Shown here: piece after piece, positions 14,900 through 28,683 of the stretch
How positions within the stretch are numbered: position 1 is the stretch's first letter
Layout of the letters: every line of letters starts with the position of its first letter
Assembly: GCA_963662175.1 (NCBI GenBank)
Contig: OY759219.1
Coordinates: 44,198,675 to 44,262,674 of the forward strand
Direction: 5' to 3'
DNA length: 64,000 nt
Source: Aradus depressus
Taxonomy: Eukaryota; Arthropoda; Insecta; Hemiptera; Aradidae
Translations under genes and position numbers: made by a program
Notes under the pieces: model-generated
Seen by the model: the letters and a program-made list of their open reading frames with translations, nothing else
Database searches by the model: none
Told to the model about the DNA's origin: nothing

Positions 14900-17800
14900 T
14901 TTACAGGTGTCGTCCTTACGGCAGTCTGCATACACTCATACAATTTTGAATGCATTCCCTCCTCTTTCCTGTAGCTCATCCGGCTGAACATTTACAGGTG
15001 TCGTCCTTACGGCATTCTGCATACACTCATACTATTTTGAATCCATCCCTTCCTCTTTCCTTTAGCTCATCTGGCTGAACATTTACAGGTGTCCTCCTTA
15101 CGGCATTCTGGACACACTCATAAATTTTGAATCCATCCCTTTCTCTTTCCTTTAGCTCATCTGGCTGAATATGTACAGGTGTCGTCCTTACGGCATTCTG
15201 GATACACTCATACAATTTTGAATGCATCCCCTCCTCTTTCTAGTAGCTCATCTGGCTGAACATTTACAGGTGTCGTCCTTACGGCATTCTGGATACACTC
15301 ATACAATTTTGAATGCAGCCGACACACTCATACAACTTTGAATGCATCCCCTCCTCTCTCCTGTAGCTCATCTGGCTGAACATTCACAGGTGTCGTCCTT
15401 ACGGCATTCTGCATACACTCATACAATTTTGAATGCATCCCCTCCTCTTTCCAGTAGCTCATCTGGCTGAACATTTATAGGTGTCGTCCTTACGGGATTC
15501 TGGATACACTCATACAGTTTTGAATGCATCCCCTCCTCTTTCCTGTAGCTCACCTGGCTGAACATTTACAGGTGTCGTCCTTACGGCATTCTGCATACAC
15601 TCATACAATTTTGAATGCATTCCCTCCTCTTTCCTATAGCTCATCCGGCTGAACATTTACAGGTGTCGTCCTTACGGCATTCTGCATACACTCATACAAT
15701 TTTGAATGCATCCCCTCCTCTTTCCAGTAGCTCATCTGGCTGAACATTTATAGGTATCGTCCTTACGGCATTCTGGATACACTCATACAATTTTGAATGC
15801 ATCCCCTCCTCTATCCTGTAGCTCATCTGGCTGAACATTTACAGCTGTCGTCCTTACGGGATTCTGGATACACTCATACAATTTTGAATCCATCCCTTCC
15901 ACTTTCCTTTAGCTCATCTGGCTGAACATTTACAGGTGTCGTCCTTACGGCATTCTGGACACACTCATACAATTTTGAATGCATCCCCTCCTCTTTCCTG
16001 TAGCTCATCTGGCTGAACATTTACAGGTGTCGTCCTTACGGCATTATGGATACTCTCATACAATTTTGAATGCATCCCCTCCTCTTTCCTGTAGCTCACC
16101 TGGCTGAACATTTACAGGTGTCGTCCTTACGGCAGTCTGCATACACTCATACAATTTTGAATGCATTCCCTCCTCTTTCCTGTAGCTCATCCGGCTGAAC
16201 ATTTACAGGTGTCGTCCTTACGGTATTCTGCATACACTCATACAATTTTGAATCCATCCCTTCCTCTTTCCTTTAGCTCATCTGGCTGAACATTTACAGG
16301 TGTCCTCCTTACGGCATTCTGGACACACTCATAAATTTTGAATCCATCCCTTTCTCTTTCCTTTAGCTCATCTGGCTGAATATGTACAGGTGTCGTCCTT
16401 ACGGCATTCTGGATACACTCATACAATTTTGAATGCATCCCCTCCTCTTTCTAGTAGCTCATCTGGCTGAACATTTACAGGTGTCGTCCTTACGGCATTC
16501 TGGATACACTCATACAATTTTGAATGCAGCCGACACACTCATACAACTTTGAATGCATCCCCTCCTCTCTCCTGTAGCTCATCTGGCTGAACATTTACAG
16601 GTGTCGTCCTTACGGCATTCTGGATACACTCATACAATTTTGAATGCATCCCCTCCTCTTTCCAGTAGCTCATCTGGCTGAACATTTACAGGTGTCGTCC
16701 TTACGGCATTCTGGATGCACTCATACAATTTTGAATGCATCCCCTCCTCTTTCCTGTAGCTCATCTGGCTGAACATTTACAGGTGTCGTCCTTACGGCAT
16801 TCTGCATACACTCATACAATTTTGAAAGCATCCCCTCCTCTTTCCAGTAGCTCATCTGGCTGAACATTTACAGGTGTCGTCCTTACGGCGTTCTGCATAC
16901 ACTCATACAATTTTGAATGCATTCCCTCCTCTTTCCAGTAGCTCATCTGGCTGAACATTCACAGGTGTCGTCCTTACGGCATTCTGCATACACTCATACA
17001 ATTTTGAATGCATCCCCTCCTCTTTCCAGTAGCTCATCTGGCTGAACATTTATAGGTGTCGTCCTTACGGGATTCTGGATACACTCATACAGTTTTGAAT
17101 GCATCCCCTCCTCTTTCCTGTAGCTCACCTGGCTGAACATTTACAGGTGTCGTCCTTACGGCATTCTGCATACACTCATACAATTTTGAATGCATTCCCT
17201 CCTCTTTCCTGTAGCTCATCCGGCTGAACATTTACAGGTGTCGTCCTTACGGCATTCTGCATACACTCATACTAATTTGAATGCATCCCCTCCTCTTTCC
17301 TGTAGCTCATCTGGCTGAACATTTACAGGTGTCGTCCTTACGGCATTCTGCATACAGTCATACAATTTTGAATGCATCCCCTCCTCTTTCCAGTAGCTCA
17401 TCTGGCTGAACATTTATAGGTATCGTCCTTACGGCATTCTGGATACACTCTTACAATTTTGAATGCATCCCCTCCTCTATCCTGTAGCTCATCCGGCTGA
17501 ACATTTACAGGTGTCGTCCTTACGGCATTCTGGATACACTCATACAATTTTGAATGCAGCCGACACACTCATACAACTTTGAATGCATCCCCTCCTCTCT
17601 CCTGTAGCTCATCTGGCTGAACATTCACAGGTGTCGTCCTTACGGCATTCTGCATACACTCATACAATTTTGAATGCATCCCCTCCTCTTTCCAGTAGCT
17701 CATCTGGCTGAACATTTATAGGTGTCGTCCTTACGGGATTCTGGATACACTCATACAGTTTTGAATGCATCCCCTCCTCTTTCCTGTAGCTCACCTGGCT

Positions 17801-20800
17801 GAACATTTACAGGTGTCGTCCTTACGGCATTCTGCATACACTCATACAATTTTGAATGCATTCCCTCCTCTTTCCTATAGCTCATCCGGCTGAACATTTA
17901 CAGGTGTCGTCCTTACGGCATTCTGCATACACTCATACAATTTTGAATGCATCCCCTCCTCTTTCCAGTAGCTCATCTGGCTGAACATTTATAGGTATCG
18001 TCCTTACGGCATTCTGGATACACTCATACAATTTTGAATGCATCCCCTCCTCTATCCTGTAGCTCATCTGGCTGAACATTTACAGCTGTCGTCCTTACGG
18101 GATTCTGGATACACTCATACAATTTTGAATCCATCCCTTCCACTTTCCTTTAGCTCATCTGGCTGAACATTTACAGGTGTCGTCCTTACGGCATTCTGGA
18201 CACACTCATACAATTTTGAATGCATCCCCTCCTCTTTCCTGTAGCTCATCTGGCTGAACATTTACAGGTGTCGTCCTTACGGCATTATGGATACTCTCAT
18301 ACAATTTTGAATGCATCCCCTCCTCTTTCCTGTAGCTCACCTGGCTGAACATTTACAGGTGTCGTCCTTACGGCAGTCTGCATACACTCATACAATTTTG
18401 AATGCATTCCCTCCTCTTTCCTGTAGCTCATCCGGCTGAACATTTACAGGTGTCGTCCTTACGGTATTCTGCATACACTCATACAATTTTGAATCCATCC
18501 CTTCCTCTTTCCTTTAGCTCATCTGGCTGAACATTTACAGGTGTCCTCCTTACGGCATTCTGGACACACTCATAAATTTTGAATCCATCCCTTTCTCTTT
18601 CCTTTAGCTCATCTGGCTGAATATGTACAGGTGTCGTCCTTACGGCATTCTGGATACACTCATACAATTTTGAATGCATCCCCTCCTCTTTCTAGTAGCT
18701 CATCTGGCTGAACATTTACAGGTGTCGTCCTTACGGCATTCTGGATACACTCATACAATTTTGAATGCAGCCGACACACTCATACAACTTTGAATGCATC
18801 CCCTCCTCTCTCCTGTAGCTCATCTGGCTGAACATTTACAGGTGTCGTCCTTACGGCATTCTGGATACACTCATACAATTTTGAATGCATCCCCTCCTCT
18901 TTCCAGTAGCTCATCTGGCTGAACATTTACAGGTGTCGTCCTTACGGCATTCTGGATGCACTCATACAATTTTGAATGCATCCCCTCCTCTTTCCTGTAG
19001 CTCATCTGGCTGAACATTTACAGGTGTCGTCCTTACGGCATTCTGCATACACTCATACAATTTTGAAAGCATCCCCTCCTCTTTCCAGTAGCTCATCTGG
19101 CTGAACATTTACAGGTGTCGTCCTTACGGCGTTCTGCATACACTCATACAATTTTGAATGCATTCCCTCCTCTTTCCAGTAGCTCATCTGGCTGAACATT
19201 CACAGGTGTCGTCCTTACGGCATTCTGCATACACTCATACAATTTTGAATGCATCCCCTCCTCTTTCCAGTAGCTCATCTGGCTGAACATTTATAGGTGT
19301 CGTCCTTACGGGATTCTGGATACACTCATACAGTTTTGAATGCATCCCCTCCTCTTTCCTGTAGCTCACCTGGCTGAACATTTACAGGTGTCGTCCTTAC
19401 GGCATTCTGCATACACTCATACAATTTTGAATGCATTCCCTCCTCTTTCCTGTAGCTCATCCGGCTGAACATTTACAGGTGTCGTCCTTACGGCATTCTG
19501 CATACACTCATACTAATTTGAATGCATCCCCTCCTCTTTCCTGTAGCTCATCTGGCTGAACATTTACAGGTGTCGTCCTTACGGCATTCTGCATACAGTC
19601 ATACAATTTTGAATGCATCCCCTCCTCTTTCCAGTAGCTCATCTGGCTGAACATTTATAGGTATCGTCCTTACGGCATTCTGGATACACTCTTACAATTT
19701 TGAATGCATCCCCTCCTCTATCCTGTAGCTCATCCGGCTGAACATTTACAGGTGTCGTCCTTACGGTATTCTGCATACACTCATACAATTTTGAATCCAT
19801 CCCTTCCTCTTTCCTTTAGCTCATCTGGCTGAACATTTACAGGTGTCCTCCTTACGGCATTCTGGACACACTCATAAATTTTGAATCCATCCCTTTCTCT
19901 TTCCTTTAGCTCATCTGGCTGAATATGTACAGGTGTCGTCCTTACGGCATTCTGGATACACTCATACAATTTTGAATGCATCCCCTCCTCTTTCTAGTAG
20001 CTCATCTGGCTGAACATTTACAGGTGTCGTCCTTACGGCATTCTGGATACACTCATACAATTTTGAATGCAGCCGACACACTCATACAACTTTGAATGCA
20101 TCCCCTCCTCTCTCCTGTAGCTCATCTGGCTGAATATGTACAGGTGTCGTCCTTACGGCATTCTGGATACACTCATACAATTTTGAATGCATCCCCTCCT
20201 CTTTCTAGTAGCTCATCTGGCTGAACATTTACAGGTGTCGTCCTTACGGCATTCTGGATACACTCATACAATTTTGAATGCAGCCGACACACTCATACAA
20301 CTTTGAATGCATCCCCTCCTCTCTCCTGTAGCTCATCTGGCTGAACATTTACAGGTGTCGTCCTTACGGCATTCTGGATACACTCATACAATTTTGAATG
20401 CATCCCCTCCTCTTTCCAGTAGCTCATCTGGCTGAACATTTACAGGTGTCGTCCTTACGGCATTCTGGATGCACTCATACAATTTTGAATGCATCCCCTC
20501 CTCTTTCCTGTAGCTCATCTGGCTGAACATTTACAGGTGTCGTCCTTACGGCATTCTGCATACACTCATACAATTTTGAAAGCATCCCCTCCTCTTTCCA
20601 GTAGCTCATCTGGCTGAACATTTACAGGTGTCGTCCTTACGGCGTTCTGCATACACTCATACAATTTTGAATGCATTCCCTCCTCTTTCCAGTAGCTCAT
20701 CTGGCTGAACATTCACAGGTGTCGTCCTTACGGCATTCTGCATACACTCATACAATTTTGAATGCATCCCCTCCTCTTTCCAGTAGCTCATCTGGCTGAA

Positions 20801-21300
20801 CATTTATAGGTGTCGTCCTTACGGGATTCTGGATACACTCATACAGTTTTGAATGCATCCCCTCCTCTTTCCTGTAGCTCACCTGGCTGAACATTTACAG
20901 GTGTCGTCCTTACGGCATTCTGCATACACTCATACAATTTTGAATGCATTCCCTCCTCTTTCCTGTAGCTCATCCGGCTGAACATTTACAGGTGTCGTCC
21001 TTACGGCATTCTGCATACACTCATACTAATTTGAATGCATCCCCTCCTCTTTCCTGTAGCTCATCTGGCTGAACATTTACAGGTGTCGTCCTTACGGCAT
21101 TCTGCATACAGTCATACAATTTTGAATGCATCCCCTCCTCTTTCCAGTAGCTCATCTGGCTGAACATTTATAGGTATCGTCCTTACGGCATTCTGGATAC
21201 ACTCATACAATTTTGAATGCATCCCCTCCTCTATCCTGTAGCTCATCTGGCTGAACATTTACAGCTGTCGTCCTTACGGGATTCTGGATACACTCATACA
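14900..21300. repeat. Higher-order repeat domain with 1.2-2.2-kb offsets
   Basis: One block is present four times, with recognisable starts at about 15,027, 16,238, 18,479 and 19,781 (offsets 1,211, 2,241 and 1,302). Each copy carries GTCCTCCTTACGG, a 2-bp-short CACTCATAAATTTTG and GAATATGTACAGG. Within the domain, longer runs such as 16,238-17,500 are re-used at 18,479-19,740. This is evidence of recent repeated amplification of the same block. Confidence 0.8.
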
Positions 21301-21847
21301 ATTTTGAATCCATCCCTTCCACTTTCCTTTAGCTCATCTGGCTGAACATTTACAGGTGTCGTCCTTACGGCATTCTGGACACACTCATACAATTTTGAAT
21401 CCATCCCTTCCTCTTTCCTTTAGCTCATCTGGCTGAACATTTACAGGTGTCGTCCTTACGGCATTCTGGATGCACTCATACAATTTTGAATGCATCCCCT
21501 CCTCTTTCCTGTAGCTCATCTGGCTGAACATTTACAGGTGTCGTCCTTACGGCATTCTGCATACACTCATACAATTTTGAAAGCATCCCCTCCTCTTTCC
21601 AGTAGCTCATCTGGCTGAACATTTACAGGTGTCGTCCTTACGGCATTCTGGATACACTCATACAATTTTGAATCCATCCCTTTCTCTTTCCTTTAGCTCA
21701 TCTGGCTGAACATTTACAGGTGTCGTCCTTACGGCATTCTGGATACACTCATACAGATTTGAATGCATCCCCTCCTATTTCCAGTAGCTCATCTGGCTGA
21801 ACATTTACAGGTGTCGTCCTTACGGCATTCTGGATACACTCATACAA

Positions 21848-24800
21848 TTTTGAATGGAGCTGATACACTCATACAATTTTGAATCCAACCCCTCCTTTTT
21901 CGTGTAGCTCATCTGGCTGAACATTTACAGCTGTCGTCCTTACGGCATTCTGGGTACACTCATAGGTTTTTGAATGCATCCCCCCCTCTTTCCTGTAGCT
22001 CACCTGGCTGAACATTTACAGGTGTCGTCCATACGGCATTCTGGATACACTCATACAATTTTGAATGCAGCCGATACACTCATACAACTTTGAATGCATC
22101 CCCTCCTCTTTCCTGTAGCTCATCTGGCTGAACATTTACAGGTGTCGTCCTTACGGCATTCTGGATACATTCATACAATTTTGAATGCATCCCCTCCTCT
22201 TTCCAGTAGCTCATCTGGCTGAACATTTACAGGTGTCGTCCTTACGGCATTCTGGATACACTCATACAATTTTGTATGCAGCCGATACACTCATACAATT
22301 TTGAATCCAACCCCTCCTTTTTCCTGTAGCTCATCTGGCTGAACATTTACAGCTGTCGTCCTTACGGCATTCTGGATACACTCATACAATTTTGAATGCA
22401 TCCCCTCCTCTTTCCTGTAGCTCATCTGGCTGAACATTTACAGGTGTCGTCCTTACGGCATTCTGGATACACTCATACAATTTTGAATGCATCCCCTCCT
22501 CTTTCCTGTAGCTCATCTGGCTGAACATTTACAGGTGTCGTCCTTACGGCATTATGGATACTCTCATACAATTTTGAATGCATCCCCTCCTCTTTCCTGT
22601 AGCTCACCTGGCTGAACATTTACAGGTGTCGTCCTTACGGCAGTCTGCATACACTCATACAATTTTGAATGCATTCCCTCCTCTTTCCTGTAGCTCATCC
22701 GGCTGAACATATACAGGTGTCGTCCTTACGGCATTCTGCATACACTCATACAATTTTGAATCCATCCCTTCCTCTTTCCTTTAGCTCATCTGGCTGAAGA
22801 TTTACAGGTGTCCTCCTTAGGCATTCTGGACACACTCATAAATTTTGAATCCATCCCTTTCTCTTTCCTTTAGCTCATCTGGCTGAACATGTACAGGTGT
22901 CGTCCTTACGGCATTCTGGATACACTCATACAATTTTGAATGCATCCCCTCCTCTTTCTAGTAGCTCATCTGGCTGAACATTTACAGGTGTCGTCCTTAC
23001 GGCATTCTGGATACACTCATACAATTTTGAATGCATCCCCTCCTCTTTCCTGTAGCTCATCAGGCTGAACATTTACAGGTGTCGTCCTTACGGCATTCTG
23101 GATACACTCATACAATTTTGAATGCATCCCCCCCTCTTTCCTGTAGCTCATCTGGCTGAACATTTACAGGTGTCGTCCTTACGGCATTATGGATACTCTC
23201 ATACAATTTTGAATGCATTCCCTCCTCTTTCCTGTAGCTCATCCGGCTGAACATATACAGGTGTCGTCCTTACGGCATTCTGCATACACTCATACAATTT
23301 TGAATCCATCCCTTCCTCTTTCCTTTAGCTCATCTGGCTGAACATTTACAGGTGTCCTCCTTACGGCATTCTGGACACACTCATAAATTTTGAATCCATC
23401 CCTTTCTCTTTCCTTTAGCTCATCTGGCTGAACATGTACAGGTGTCGTCCTTACGGCATTCTGGATACACTCATACAATTTTGAATGCATCCCCTCCTCT
23501 TTCTAGTAGCTCATCTGGCTGAACATTTACAGGTGTCGTCCTTACGGCATTCTGGATACACTCATACAATTTTGAATGCAGCCGACACACTCATACAACT
23601 TTGAATGCATCCCCTCCTCTCTCCTGTAGCTCATCTGGCTGAACATTTACAGGTGTCGTCCTTACGGCATTCTGGATACACTCATACAATTTTGAATGCA
23701 TCCCCTCCTCTTTCCAGTAGCTCATCTGGCTGTACATTTACAGGTGTCGTCCTTACGGCATTCTGGATGCACTCATACAATTTTGAATGCATCCCCTCCT
23801 CTTTCCTGTAGCTCATCTGGCTGAACATTTACAGGTGTCGTCCTTACGGCATTCTGCATACACTCATACAATTTTGAATGCATCCCTTCCTCTTTCCAGT
23901 AGCTCATCTGGCTGAACATTTATAGGTGTCGTCCTTACGGCATTCTGGATACACTCATACAATTTTGAATGCATCCCCTCCTCTTTCCTGTAGCTCATCT
24001 GGCTGTACATTTACAGGTGTCGTCCTTACGGCATTCTGGATGCACTCATACAATTTTGAATGCATCCCCTCCTCTTTCCTGTAGCTCATCTGGCTGAACA
24101 TTTACAGGTGTCGTCCTTACGGCATTATGGATACTCTCATACAATTTTGAATGCATCCCCTCCTCTTTCCTGTAGCTCACCTGGCTGAACATTTACAGGT
24201 GTCGTCCTTACGGCAGTCTGCATACACTCATACAATTTTGAATGCATTCCCTCCTCTTTCCTGTAGCTCATCCGGCTGAACATATACAGGTGTCGTCCTT
24301 ACGGCATTCTGCATACACTCATACAATTTTGAATCCATCCCTTCCTCTTTCCTTTAGCTCATCTGGCTGAACATTTACAGGTGTCCTCCTTACGGCATTC
24401 TGGACACACTCATAAATTTTGAATCCATCCCTTTCTCTTTCCTTTAGCTCATCTGGCTGAACATGTACAGGTGTCGTCCTTACGGCATTCTGGATACACT
24501 CATACAATTTTGAATGCATCCCCTCCTCTTTCTAGTAGCTCATCTGGCTGAACATTTACAGGTGTCGTCCTTACGGCATTCTGGATACACTCATACAATT
24601 TTGAATGCAGCCGACACACTCATACAACTTTGAATGCATCCCCTCCTCTCTCCTGTAGCTCATCTGGCTGAACATTTACAGGTGTCGTCCTTACGGCATT
24701 CTGGATACACTCATACAATTTTGAATGCATCCCCTCCTCTTTCCAGTAGCTCATCTGGCTGTACATTTACAGGTGTCGTCCTTACGGCATTCTGGATGCA

Positions 24801-25265
24801 CTCATACAATTTTGAATGCATCCCCTCCTCTTTCCTGTAGCTCATCTGGCTGAACATTTACAGGTGTCGTCTTCACGGCATTCTGCATACACTCATACAA
24901 TTTTGAAAGCATCCCCTCCTTTTTCCAGTAGCTCATCTGGCTGAACATTTACAGGTGTCGTCCTTACGTCGTTCTGCATACACTCATACAATTTTGAATG
25001 CATTCCCTCCTCTTTCCAGTAGCTCATCTGGCTGAACATTTACAGGTGTCGTCCTTACGGCATTCTGCATACACTCATACAATTTTGAATGCATCCCCTC
25101 CTCTTTCCAGTAGCTCATCTGGCTGAACATTTATAGGTGTCGTCCTTACGGCATTCTGGATACACTCATACAATTTTGAATGCATCCCCTCCTCTTTCCT
25201 GTAGCTCATCTGGCTGAACATTTACAGCGGTCGTCCTTACGGCATTCTGGATACACTCATACAAT
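21848..25265. repeat. 3.4-kb tandem duplication of satellite, copy 1
   Basis: This segment is followed immediately by a near-identical copy at 25,266-28,683, an offset of 3,418 bp. Matching markers are ATGGAGC (21,854 and 25,271), the blocks starting at 23,290 and 24,319 (partners 26,708 and 27,737) and the blocks at 23,605 and 24,634 (partners 27,023 and 28,052). Copy 1 lost one base near 22,818 (CCTTAGGCATT), which explains a 3,417 offset left of that point. CACAGCGGTCG-type monomers mark the end of each copy (25,226 and 28,644). Confidence 0.85.
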
Positions 25266-28200
25266 TTTGAATGGAGCCGATACACTCATACAATTTTGAA
25301 TCCAACCCCTCCTTTTTCGTGTAGCTCATCTGGCTGAACATTTACAGCTGTCGTCCTTACGGCATTCTGGGTACACTCATAGGTTTTTGAATGCATCCCC
25401 CCCTCTTTCCTGTAGCTCACCTGGCTGAACATTTACAGGTGTCGTCCATACGGCATTCTGGATACACTCATACAGTTTTGAATGCAGCCGATACACTCAT
25501 ACAACTTTGAATGCATCCCCTCCTCTTTCCTGTAGCTCATCTGGCTGAACATTTACAGGTGTCATCCTTACGGCATTCTGGATACACTCATACAATTTTG
25601 AATGCATCCCCTCCTCTTTCCAGTAGCTCATCTGGCTGAACATTTACAGGTGTCGTCCTTACGGCATTCTGGATACACTCATACAATTTTGTATGCAGCC
25701 GATACACTCATACAATTTTGAATCCAACCCCTCCTTTTTCCTGTAGCTCATCTGGCTGAACATTTACAGCTGTCGTCCTTACGGCATTCTGGATACACTC
25801 ATACAATTTTGAATGCATCCCCTCCTCTTTCCTGTAGCTCATCTGGCTGAACATTTACAGGTGTCGTCCTTACGGCATTCTGGATACACTCATACAATTT
25901 TGAATGCATCCCCCCCTCTTTCCTGTAGCTCATCTGGCTGAACATTTACAGGTGTCGTCCTTACGGCATTATGGATACTCTCATACAATTTTGAATGCAT
26001 CCCCTCTTCTTTCCTGTAGCTCACCTGGCTGAACATTTACAGGTGTCGTCCTTACGGCAGTCTGCATACACTCATACAATTTTGAATGCATTCCCTCCTC
26101 TTTCCTGTAGCTCATCCGGCTGAACATATACAGGTGTCGTCCTAACGGCATTCTGCATACACTCATACAATTTTGAATCCATCCCTTCCTCTTTCCTTTA
26201 GCTCATCTGGCTGAACATTTACAGGTGTCCTCCTTACGGCATTCTGGACACACTCATAAATTTTGAATCCATCCCTTTCTCTTTCCTTTAGCTCATCTGG
26301 CTGAACATGTACAGGTGTCGTCCTTACGGCATTCTGGATACACTCATACAATTTTGAATGCATCCCCTCCTCTTTCTAGTAGCTCATCTGGCTGAACATT
26401 TACAGGTGTCGTCCTTACGGCATTCTGGATACACTCATACAATTTTGAATGCATCCCCTCCTCTTTCCTGTAGCTCATCTGGCTGAACATTTACAGGTGT
26501 CGTCCTTACGGCATTCTGGATACACTCATACAATTTTGAATGCATCCCCCCCTCTTTCCTGTAGCTCATCTGGCTGAACATTTACAGGTGTCGTCCTTAC
26601 GGCATTATGGATACTCTCATACAATTTTGAATGCATTCCCTCCTCTTTCCTGTAGCTCATCCGGCTGAACATATACAGGTGTCGTCCTTACGGCATTCTG
26701 CATACACTCATACAATTTTGAATCCATCCCTTCCTCTTTCCTTTAGCTCATCTGGCTGAACATTTACAGGTGTCCTCCTTACGGCATTCTGGACACACTC
26801 ATAAATTTTGAATCCATCCCTTTCTCTTTCCTTTAGCTCATCTGGCTGAACATGTACAGGTGTCGTCCTTACGGCATTCTGGATACACTCATACAATTTT
26901 GAATGCATCCCCTCCTCTTTCTAGTAGCTCATCTGGCTGAACATTTACAGGTGTCGTCCTTACGGCATTCTGGATACACTCATACAATTTTGAATGCAGC
27001 CGACACACTCATACAACTTTGAATGCATCCCCTCCTCTCTCCTGTAGCTCATCTGGCTGAACATTTACAGGTGTCGTCCTTACGGCATTCTGGATACACT
27101 CATACAATTTTGAATGCATCCCCTCCTCTTTCCAGTAGCTCATCTGGCTGTACATTTACAGGTGTCGTCCTTACGGCATTCTGGATGCACTCATACAATT
27201 TTGAATGCATCCCCTCCTCTTTCCTGTAGCTCATCTGGCTGAACATTTACAGGTGTCGTCCTTACGGCATTCTGCATACACTCATACAATTTTGAAAGCA
27301 TCCCCTCCTCTTTCCAGTAGCTCATCTGGCTGAACATTTATAGGTGTCGTCCTTACGGCATTCTGGATACACTCATACAATTTTGAATGCATCCCCTCCT
27401 CTTTCCTGTAGCTCATCTGGCTGTACATTTACAGGTGTCGTCCTTACGGCATTCTGGATGCACTCATACAATTTTGAATGCATCCCCTCCTCTTTCCTGT
27501 AGCTCATCTGGCTGAACATTTACAGGTGTCGTCCTTACGGCATTATGGATACTCTCATACAATTTTGAATGCATCCCCTCCTCTTTCCTGTAGCTCACCT
27601 GGCTGAACATTTACAGGTGTCGTCCTTACGGCAGTCTGCATACACTCATACAATTTTGAATGCATTCCCTCCTCTTTCCTGTAGCTCATCCGGCTGAACA
27701 TATACAGGTGTCGTCCTTACGGCATTCTGCATACACTCATACAATTTTGAATCCATCCCTTCCTCTTTCCTTTAGCTCATCTGGCTGAACATTTACAGGT
27801 GTCCTCCTTACGGCATTCTGGACACACTCATAAATTTTGAATCCATCCCTTTCTCTTTCCTTTAGCTCATCTGGCTGAACATGTACAGGTGTCGTCCTTA
27901 CGGCATTCTGGATACACTCATACAATTTTGAATGCATCCCCTCCTCTTTCTAGTAGCTCATCTGGCTGAACATTTACAGGTGTCGTCCTTACGGCATTCT
28001 GGATACACTCATACAATTTTGAATGCAGCCGACACACTCATACAACTTTGAATGCATCCCCTCCTCTCTCCTGTAGCTCATCTGGCTGAACATTTACAGG
28101 TGTCGTCCTTACGGCATTCTGGATACACTCATACAATTTTGAATGCATCCCCTCCTCTTTCCAGTAGCTCATCTGGCTGTACATTTACAGGTGTCGTCCT

Positions 28201-28683
28201 TACGGCATTCTGGATGCACTCATACAATTTTGAATGCATCCCCTCCTCTTTCCTGTAGCTCATCTGGCTGAACATTTACAGGTGTCGTCCTTACGGCATT
28301 CTGCATACACTCATACAATTTTGAAAGCATCCCCTCCTTTTTCCAGTAGCTCATCTGGCTGAACATTTACAGGTGTCGTCCTTACGTCGTTCTGCATACA
28401 CTCATACAATTTTGAATGCATTCCCTCCTCTTTCCAGTAGCTCATCTGGCTGAACATTTACAGGTGTCGTCCTTACGGCATTCTGCATACACTCATACAA
28501 TTTTGAATGCGTCCCCTCCTCTTTCCAGTAGCTCATCTGGCTGAACATTTATAGGTGTCGTCCTTACGGCATTCTGGATACACTCATACAATTTTGAATG
28601 CATCCCCTCCTCTTTCCTGTAGCTCATCTGGCTGAACATTTACGGCGGTCGTCCTTACGGCATTCTGGATACACTCATACAAT
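25266..28683. repeat. 3.4-kb tandem duplication of satellite, copy 2
   Basis: Second copy of the preceding block. It differs by a handful of substitutions, for example CCTAACGG near 26,142, GTCCTTACGG at about 28,287 against GTCTTCACGG in copy 1, and GCGTCCCC near 28,510. Internally each copy contains a further 1,029-bp repeat (23,290/24,319 and 26,708/27,737), so at least three nested levels exist: 91 bp, about 1 kb and 3.4 kb. Confidence 0.84.
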
